The notes under the pieces are model-generated. The model worked only from the letters and a program-made list of their open reading frames with translations. It made no database searches and was not told where the DNA came from. This document shows positions 4,604-8,984 of a stretch of DNA of 8,984 bases, one piece after another (positions within the stretch are counted from its first letter, which is position 1; each line of letters opens with the position of its first letter). Where the stretch lies: assembly GCA_964388985.1 (NCBI GenBank), contig CAYMCJ010000043.1:1-8984 (forward strand). Direction: 5' to 3'. The translations under genes were made by a program, and so were the position numbers. Source of the DNA: CAYMCJ01 sp964388985 (GTDB lineage: Bacteria; Patescibacteriota; Patescibacteriia; Patescibacteriales; CAYMCJ01).

Positions 4604-5980
4604 ATGGTGAAAAAAATTAATAAATCAAAGAAAAAAAAGAAACAGCAGATTAAAGTTTATTTATTTTTAAAAATAATTATATTTTTAGCGGTTGTTATTT
4701 GTTTAGTGATTGTAGTGAAGCCGTTTTTATTTAGAGATAGTAGCCAAAGCAAAATCGCTGTTGGCGAAGAGAATTTCGGGAAGGATGTTTATGCCAAATT
4801 TTTACTGGAAGTGTATGATAAAATTCAGGCAAATTATTGGGAAAAAATAACCGATGAACAACTAAGCTTGTTGTATAAAGCCGGACTGGAAAAATTAATA
4901 GGGGACTCTTATATTTTGCCTTCCAGCGACAAAAAGGGAGCGGAGGAAATTTTTAATAAAGCGACCGAGAAGATGGAGGCGGAGCAAAAAAAAGAGCTAA
5001 CCGCGAATTTAGCGCAGATAGTTTTAGCAAACTTACAGCCGTTCGGCCGCAGCGGTTTATATACGACCAAAGACGAAAAAGCCCTAAGGGACAATGTGGC
5101 CAATATTGATGCCAGTATTGATTTATATAAAGAATTAGCCGTGGAAAAAGATTCTTCCCAAGAGGAGATAGAGAAAGCCTATCAGGAAAAAAATAATGAG
5201 CTGGAAAAAATTATTAATGATGAAATCCAGCCGGAAGAAGTCAGACAGGCATCCCAGAAAAAAAAGGCGCAGATTGACCGCGCTCATGAAACTTTGGCCG
5301 ATGAAGACAAGCGGGAAAATTATAATGAAGCCGGAGTGGAATCAACCGTTTCCTATAAATTGATTGGGCCGGATATTTTTTATATTCATCTAAAAAAAAT
5401 GTCGCCCACCACCTTTGACGAATTTCAGGCTGCGACGCAGGCAGTTGACGAGGGAGAAGCGCTTAATACTTTAATTTTTGATTTAAGGGGTAATGTCGGC
5501 GGGGCAATTGATTTAATGCAGTGGTTTTTAGGACCCTTTATCGGTCCGGACCAATATGCTTATGAATTTTATCATCGCGGAGACAAAGAGCCGTTTAAAA
5601 CCAAAATTGGCTGGATGCCGAGTTTAGTGAGGTATAAAAAGGTAATAATATTAATTGATGAACAGACGCAGTCGTCAGCCGAAATTATGGCCGCCACTTT
5701 AAAAAAATATAACGTTGGAGTGGTGGTCGGTGCGCCAACCAAGGGTTGGGGAACGGTGGAGAATGTTTTTCCGCTTGATACACAGTTAAGCGAGAGCGAA
5801 AAATATTCTGTTTTTTTGGTGCATAGCGTAACCCTGCGCGATGACGGCCAGCCGATAGAAGGGAGAGGGGTTGATCCACTCATTAATATTAATGACGAAA
5901 ATTGGCAGGACCAATTGTATGATTATTTTAATTCTGACAAGCTGGTAAAGGCGGTTGAGGAAGCGCTGGATTTGGATTAG
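4604..5980 (+). CDS. Membrane-anchored S41 (C-terminal processing) peptidase with a J-domain-like insert
   Basis: Encodes 458 residues. A lysine-rich N-terminus (1-16) precedes one membrane segment (about 18-43), so the bulk is probably extracytoplasmic. Residues 62-101 match the N-terminal helical region of S41 peptidases (EVYDKIQANYWEKITDEQL). The protease core runs from about 248 and includes IFDLRGNVGG (291-300), QSSAEIMAATL (356-366), VVVGAPTKGWGTVE and the closing GRGVDPLI. Against the E. coli Prc centre, S357 aligns with the nucleophile. The general-base lysine position is W382, while a lysine occurs at 380. Instead of a PDZ domain, residues 171-244 resemble a DnaJ J-domain (DLYKELAVEKDSSQEEIEKA ... 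AHETLADEDKRENYNEAG) without HPD. It may process or scaffold envelope proteins, and catalysis is uncertain. No Shine-Dalgarno site is present. The repeat copy A fills the upstream gap. Confidence 0.9.
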   Translation: MVKKINKSKKKKKQQIKVYLFLKIIIFLAVVICLVIVVKPFLFRDSSQSKIAVGEENFGKDVYAKFLLEVYDKIQANYWEKITDEQLSLLYKAGLEKLIGDSYILPSSDKKGAEEIFNKATEKMEAEQKKELTANLAQIVLANLQPFGRSGLYTTKDEKALRDNVANIDASIDLYKELAVEKDSSQEEIEKAYQEKNNELEKIINDEIQPEEVRQASQKKKAQIDRAHETLADEDKRENYNEAGVESTVSYKLIGPDIFYIHLKKMSPTTFDEFQAATQAVDEGEALNTLIFDLRGNVGGAIDLMQWFLGPFIGPDQYAYEFYHRGDKEPFKTKIGWMPSLVRYKKVIILIDEQTQSSAEIMAATLKKYNVGVVVGAPTKGWGTVENVFPLDTQLSESEKYSVFLVHSVTLRDDGQPIEGRGVDPLININDENWQDQLYDYFNSDKLVKAVEEALDLD

Positions 5981-6017
5981 TTAAGGGTAACCGCCGTATT
6001 ATGTTTTAGAAAAAATG

Positions 6018-6026
6018 TGATATAAT
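6018..6026 (+). promoter_or_regulatory. Extended -10 promoter for the cupin isomerase gene
   Basis: TGATATAAT gives a perfect -10 hexamer (6021-6026) with the TGn extension; no good -35 box is visible at 17 bases. Transcription would start near 6033, so the whole repeat copy B (6054-6170) would lie in the 5' untranslated leader. Confidence 0.55.
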
Positions 6027-6053
6027 GTTAATTAATAATCCAAATATCCAATG

Positions 6054-6170
6054 CTCAACATTCATTCAATATTCATTTATCCCGCAACCCTGCGGGAATA
6101 AATTAATATTCAATTGAATATTGGAATATTGAGGGTTGAATGAATATTGAATATTAGTTATTGATTATTA
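6054..6170. repeat. ATTCAATATTCA intergenic repeat, copy B
   Basis: This is a second copy of the element at 4482-4595, again directly upstream of a plus-strand gene. It carries an extra segment of about 22 bases folding as TCCCGCA (6080-6086), ACCC, TGCGGGA (6091-6097). Its central palindrome is longer than in copy A: 18 perfect bases, AATATTCAATTGAATATT (6105-6122). It ends about ten bases before the start codon of the isomerase. Confidence 0.87.
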
Positions 6171-6180
6171 GTTTAATTTT

Positions 6181-6765
6181 ATGCTTAATCATTTTAAAGT
6201 AAAACATTTGGCAAGGCGGACGCACGGAAAAATGAAAGAAGTTCTTATGAACCCAAAAGCCGAAGGGCCGAAAAATCATTATTACATGATTCGGGGCGGT
6301 AAGGATAGAAAAAATATTACAGTCTGGGAATTTGGGAAAGTCGGGGGCGAATATATTAAAACTTATGGCCATTATCATGTCGGCAATTTGAGCGAGACTT
6401 ATTGGATAGCCTGGGGCCAGGGGATTGTTTTAATGCAAAAAAGAGCGGTCAATAAAAAGGGTGAGCCGATTGATGATGAAATAATTGATTTTAAAGCTAT
6501 AAAAGTCAAAGCCGGAGATAAAATATTTTTACCAAAGGATTGGGGCCACTTGGTGGTCAACATCGGTGATACTTATTTGGTGACGGCCGATGACAGCCCG
6601 GTTGATTTTGGCGAAAAAAATTCGGTTGGAATGCCCGGGCACGCCGATTATAAGCCGATAAAAAAATTAAAAGGCTTTGCCTATTATGTGGTTGAAAAAA
6701 AAGGCAAGCCGGTTTTGGTAAAAAATAAAAATTATAAAAAAGTTTCCCATGCCAAGATTATATAA
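6181..6765 (+). CDS. Cupin-type glucose-6-phosphate isomerase
   Basis: Encodes 194 residues, the length of the archaeal-type cupin phosphoglucose isomerases (GPI family, PF06560), unrelated in fold to the common Pgi. It interconverts glucose-6-phosphate and fructose-6-phosphate in the cytosol using a bound divalent metal. The first cupin motif GHYHVGNLSETYWIAWGQG (63-81) supplies ligands H64, H66 and E72, and the second, PKDWGHLVVNIGDTYLV (118-134), supplies H123. The flanking YYMIRGG and SPVDFGEKNSVGMPGHADY also fit the family. The histidine-to-glutamate spacing is one residue shorter than in the Pyrococcus furiosus enzyme as I remember it, which needs an alignment. The start has no Shine-Dalgarno site. 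An extended -10 promoter lies 160 bases upstream with a repeat between, and a strong terminator follows 22 bases after the stop codon. Confidence 0.88.
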   Translation: MLNHFKVKHLARRTHGKMKEVLMNPKAEGPKNHYYMIRGGKDRKNITVWEFGKVGGEYIKTYGHYHVGNLSETYWIAWGQGIVLMQKRAVNKKGEPIDDEIIDFKAIKVKAGDKIFLPKDWGHLVVNIGDTYLVTADDSPVDFGEKNSVGMPGHADYKPIKKLKGFAYYVVEKKGKPVLVKNKNYKKVSHAKII

Positions 6766-6786
6766 TTTTTAGTGTTTTTCAAAAAA

Positions 6787-6827
6787 AGTAAAAAACAAAG
6801 GTAAATTATTTACCTTTGTTTTTTACT
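6787..6827. terminator. Bidirectional intrinsic terminator
   Basis: A 20-bp perfect stem (arms 6787-6806 and 6808-6827, single central base) whose arms begin with A-runs and end with T-runs on each strand (ACAAAGGTAAAT / ATTTACCTTTGT core, TTTTTT after it). It lies between the converging isomerase gene and the minus-strand six-cysteine gene and can serve both. Confidence 0.88.
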
Positions 6828-6869
6828 GGGTCTTACAACATTTGCGAAATACAATAATTTGGATAAAGA

Positions 6870-7190
6870 TTAGTTTATTTCGGTTTCCCCCCGGTATTGC
6901 TCTTTGTACTCCTCGCAGTATTCTTCCCACATACGCATACATTTTTCCTGGGAGGGGCACCATTGATAACCAGCCGCGCCCAGGCAGCCGTGTTCGTCTT
7001 TGTCCCCGCCGATTAATTTTTCTTCTCCACAAGATTCGGTCGGCTGAGGTGCGCTGGGTTGTCCGTGCTTAACCCAGCCTTCATCAGTACAAATCCAGTC
7101 GTCTTCCGGGCCGCCGATAATAAATCGCAGGCTAAAGACAATTAAAACAGCCAAAACGATAATTGATATAATAATTATTTTTCTTTTCAT
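6870..7190 (-). CDS. Exported or membrane-anchored six-cysteine microprotein
   Basis: Encodes 106 residues. The N-terminus MKRK plus residues 5-25 form a hydrophobic segment with no lipobox or clear cleavage site, so it is probably a membrane anchor with the rest outside. The mature part has exactly six cysteines (C34, C54, C69, C78, C84, C92), which would allow three disulfides. Two segments look like conserved motifs: DDWICTDEGWVKHGQPSAP and HGCLGAAGYQWCPSQEKC followed by RMWEEYC. I believe similar motifs recur in small exported proteins of CPR bacteria and archaea, but cannot name a family or function. There is no Shine-Dalgarno site. It lies 17 bases downstream of the LiaF-like gene on the same strand, forming a pair probably driven by the extended -10 at 7459-7467. 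Confidence 0.75.
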   Translation of the reverse strand: MKRKIIIISIIVLAVLIVFSLRFIIGGPEDDWICTDEGWVKHGQPSAPQPTESCGEEKLIGGDKDEHGCLGAAGYQWCPSQEKCMRMWEEYCEEYKEQYRGETEIN

Positions 7191-7207
7191 AAGTTTTTAA
7201 TATAATT

Positions 7208-7426
7208 TTATTTGTTTTTTTTATAAATAATATGAAATCCAAGGAGGATAATAAGCGCCGGCCAGATATAATCCCAGGGCAGGACCATAAAGACATTAAG
7301 GTCAAATAGTTTTTCAATCAGAAATAGCAAGCCGATAATTACCAGCGCGTAGCCAAAAACAGATACTTTGCCCTTGGGGCAGCCGCTTTTTTCCTCTTTT
7401 GACTCTTCTTTTTTTTCTGGTTCCAT
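7208..7426 (-). CDS. LiaF/DUF5668-like two-helix membrane protein
   Basis: Encodes 72 residues. A charged N-terminus (MEPEKKEESKEEKSGCPKGK, with one cysteine) is followed by two hydrophobic helices: VSVFGYALVIIGLLFLIEKL and, after DLNVFMVLPWDY, IWPALIILLGFHIIY, closing with KKNK. The pattern G-hhhhGhhFLhE...h-PWDYhWPhhhhhhG matches the small transmembrane domain of LiaF/LiaI-like proteins (DUF5668), found in envelope-stress systems and as stand-alone genes. Here there is no C-terminal LiaF domain and no neighbouring two-component system, so a stress role is not shown. An extended -10 promoter lies about 33 bases upstream, and the six-cysteine gene follows after 17 bases. Confidence 0.7.
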   Translation of the reverse strand: MEPEKKEESKEEKSGCPKGKVSVFGYALVIIGLLFLIEKLFDLNVFMVLPWDYIWPALIILLGFHIIYKKNK

Positions 7427-7458
7427 AATTTTATTGGTTAATTATTAACATTACTTAT

Positions 7459-7467
7459 ATTATAACA
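7459..7467 (-). promoter_or_regulatory. Extended -10 promoter of the LiaF-like/six-cysteine gene pair
   Basis: Read on the minus strand the bases are TGTTATAAT, a perfect -10 hexamer with TGn extension, about 33 bases before the ATG at 7424-7426. No -35 match is seen. It resembles the promoter at 6018-6026 in being an extended -10 type. Confidence 0.5.
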
Positions 7468-7487
7468 TAGTTGGCATAAATTTTTTA

Positions 7488-8564
7488 TTACTGGATAATA
7501 ATAGCTTCAATTATCCGGTCAAAAGTATTATACCAATCCGCGGCCGCACCGGAAAGATTCCCGGCTGACAAATCCTGATAAAATTTTTCTTGCATATTGC
7601 CATTTTGAGTATCTTTATAATTCCAGATAAGCTCGTCGTCGCAGTTTGTGCTGTCTTTGAAAAAATATGTCGGATTGGCTTCAATAATTTTTTCCCTGTC
7701 CCCTGACAGTTTTATTATAATTTGATAGCCGTTGTTATAAAAGATGGCAATTCTTTCAAAAGTGGTGTCGCAAACCTCAAATCTTCCCAAAACAGTAAAT
7801 TCTTTAGCGTAGCTGTTGCTAATTTTTATAACTTTTTCAGAGCCGGTAACGGCAAAATCTATTTTTTTATCCCCGTATTCTCCTTTAGCCAAAGAGGCAA
7901 CATCGCTTTTTGCCGTAGCTTGGTCATAGCCAAGGGTCGCTTCGGTTGGAATGGCATTTATTTCTTGGACAGCAACGGTGAGCCCGAGTGTTTTGTTACC
8001 CTTAGCTTCATTTTCATCGGTAAGATAGATATTGTTATTTAAATAGCCGATTAATACTTTTGCTTCCGGATATTTTTTATACTGCCAGTCAGTTGCCGGT
8101 TCATTGAAGTGCTGGTTGCAGACGCCGATATAAAGTTCGTCAATATTGCACTCAGCCCCATTATTAAAGGCGCAAAGGTTTTTTTCCATTTCAACCTGAC
8201 CGCCGATAATGGCGCAATAAATTTGTTCTTCACTATCATAGCCGGTGATTTTTAAGCCTCCTTTAGGACAATAGCCGTGAAAAAGCGCCCATTCTTCGCA
8301 TTGGCGATTATCGTCAAATAAGCAGATTCCGTATTGGCCGTAATCTTCTTCTCCCACTTTTTTGTTTTTAATGGTAAGCTGGCCGCCACTTTCCTGACAA
8401 TAAACCGAAGCTGGATTGGCCATTCCCGTTTGTCCCAGTTTTTGGGTTTGCTCCTGGGCCGGTTCTTTATTAGTGTCTTCCTGTTTTTGTTCGGCTTTTT
8501 TTTGAATACAGCCGCTTAAAATTAAAGTTAAGCAGACAAATAAAAAGATAATTTTTTTGGTCAT
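7488..8564 (-). CDS. Lipoprotein with two DUF333-type cysteine repeats
   Basis: Encodes 358 residues. A signal peptide ends in lipobox LSGC (C19 to be lipidated), followed by a charged linker rich in K, E and Q (20-45). Residues 47-99 match DUF333 (PF03891): GMANPASVYCQESGG, then YGICLFDDNRQCEEWALFHG and YC. Residues 113-149 look like a second, shorter copy: QIYCAIIGGQVE, CAFNNGAECNIDELYIGVC. The remaining 210 residues form a domain I do not recognise, with only two further cysteines. DUF333 occurs in small lipoproteins and next to META domains, sometimes annotated as putative hemolysin without real evidence. A weak AAGGAG lies 12 bases before the ATG. Location is the outer face of the cell membrane; the function is unknown. 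Confidence 0.82.
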   Translation of the reverse strand: MTKKIIFLFVCLTLILSGCIQKKAEQKQEDTNKEPAQEQTQKLGQTGMANPASVYCQESGGQLTIKNKKVGEEDYGQYGICLFDDNRQCEEWALFHGYCPKGGLKITGYDSEEQIYCAIIGGQVEMEKNLCAFNNGAECNIDELYIGVCNQHFNEPATDWQYKKYPEAKVLIGYLNNNIYLTDENEAKGNKTLGLTVAVQEINAIPTEATLGYDQATAKSDVASLAKGEYGDKKIDFAVTGSEKVIKISNSYAKEFTVLGRFEVCDTTFERIAIFYNNGYQIIIKLSGDREKIIEANPTYFFKDSTNCDDELIWNYKDTQNGNMQEKFYQDLSAGNLSGAAADWYNTFDRIIEAIIIQ

Positions 8565-8684
8565 ATTGTTTTGTTTCTCCTTATGGTTTATAATCTGATT
8601 TAACTCTACTATTTTTTTATAAAAAAAGCAAAATTTATCTGTTATTAATAGAGAATAATTTAGCTGATTTTTTGTGCTAATGTT

Positions 8685-8713
8685 TTGACATTTTTTGTAT
8701 TTTAATATATAAT
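8685..8713 (+). promoter_or_regulatory. Consensus sigma-70 promoter of tRNA-Glu
   Basis: TTGACA (8685-8690) and TATAAT (8708-8713) match the consensus at every position with the ideal 17-base spacer. Transcription would start near 8720, about 55 bases before tRNA-Glu. It is the strongest promoter in the window. The preceding 8565-8684 is AT-rich spacer, with the palindrome TTTTTTTATAAAAAAA at 8612-8627, and presumably also holds the minus-strand lipoprotein promoter, which I could not place. Confidence 0.85.
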
Positions 8714-8773
8714 TTTTTTAGTCCTAAGAAAGGGCTATTTATTTTTTTTAAATTGAAAGTTGTAAATTATAAA

Positions 8774-8845
8774 GGTCCCTTCGTCTAATGGTTAGGACAT
8801 CAGGTTTTCATCCTGAAAATAGGGGTTCGATTCCCCTAGGGACTA
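8774..8845 (+). tRNA. tRNA-Glu(UUC)
   Basis: Cloverleaf of 72 nt. The acceptor GGTCCCT pairs with AGGGACT (first pair G:T), with discriminator A. The D arm is GTC...GAC type. The anticodon stem TCAGG/CCTGA holds loop TTTTCAT with anticodon UUC, glutamate. The T arm is GGGG-TTCGATT-CCCC. CCA is not encoded. Confidence 0.95.
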
Positions 8846-8871
8846 CAAGCGAACACAAAATAAAACACAAG

Positions 8872-8906
8872 AAACAACTAGTTCCAAAAGGTAAGAGTTG
8901 TTTTTT
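8872..8906 (+). terminator. Intrinsic terminator of tRNA-Glu
   Basis: AAACAACT (8872-8879) pairs with AGTTGTTT (8896-8903) around a 16-nt loop, and the T-run continues to 8906. It lies 26 bases after the tRNA. A second small dyad, ACATAAA-N6-TTTATGT (8911-8930), follows. Confidence 0.7.
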
Positions 8907-8944
8907 GTTTACATAAAATTACATTTATGTTTAAATAAAATTAT

Positions 8945-8984
8945 ATGGATAAAACAATTATTAAAAAAATTTTTTTGCGAAATA
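8945..8984 (+). CDS. Start of a gene running off the right edge
   Basis: ATG at 8945 opens a frame with no stop to the window end (MDKTIIKKIFLRN). There are too few residues to recognise a product; the basic then hydrophobic composition would suit a signal or anchor sequence. It follows the tRNA-Glu terminator, so it would need its own promoter in the AT-rich 8907-8944, which I could not define. Confidence 0.4.
   Translation, partial: MDKTIIKKIFLRN

Noticed and set aside
5572..5883. Long minus-strand frames inside the S41 peptidase gene
   Set aside because: They lie opposite conserved protease core motifs on the plus strand, so they are shadows.
8612..8627. Palindrome TTTTTTTATAAAAAAA as a terminator or operator
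   Set aside because: It is a simple A/T run with no GC stem. In this AT-rich spacer it is expected by chance.

Overview
The window is AT-rich, with compact genes, mostly absent Shine-Dalgarno sites and many small membrane, exported or hypothetical proteins. The gene set (bactofilin, single-domain thioredoxin, cupin-type phosphoglucose isomerase, DUF333 lipoprotein, six-cysteine exported microprotein) suggests a bacterium of the Patescibacteria/CPR type. This is an inference from gene style. There is no 16S rRNA or ribosomal marker here to settle it.

Layout. 1-470: a possible C-terminal end of a gene running in from the left, then a small zinc-ribbon gene (minus strand) enclosed by a perfect 24-bp inverted repeat. 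470-1226 (minus): bactofilin followed by a small coiled-coil protein. 1227-2163: tRNA-Arg(CCU), a GC-rich structured island without a convincing gene, tRNA-Ala(GGC), and directly behind it a tRNA-like structured element that reuses parts of the tRNA-Ala sequence. 2164-4467 (plus): trxA with a strong terminator, a long untranslated stretch ending in a hairpin leader, then the tightly spaced pair trxB-rnhB. 4468-6765 (plus): a membrane-anchored S41 (C-terminal processing) peptidase and a cupin phosphoglucose isomerase, each preceded by a copy of the same intergenic repeat, ending in a perfect bidirectional terminator. 6870-8564 (minus): a six-cysteine exported microprotein, a LiaF/DUF5668-like two-helix membrane protein, and a DUF333 lipoprotein. 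8685-8984 (plus): a consensus promoter, tRNA-Glu(UUC), its terminator and the start of another gene.

How the genes work together. TrxA and TrxB form the NADPH-dependent thiol-reducing system. RnhB, co-transcribed with trxB, removes RNA from RNA/DNA hybrids. The cupin isomerase provides the glucose-6-phosphate/fructose-6-phosphate step of sugar metabolism. Bactofilin, the S41 peptidase, the LiaF-like protein and the two cysteine-bearing exported proteins all point to the cell envelope.

The most unusual item is the S41 peptidase. Where the family normally carries a PDZ domain it has a segment closely resembling a DnaJ J-domain but lacking HPD. Its catalytic centre keeps the serine, but tryptophan sits at the usual lysine position and a lysine lies two residues earlier. 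Two intergenic repeat families, the inverted repeat around the zinc-ribbon gene and the tRNA-like element are the other non-coding structures worth following up.
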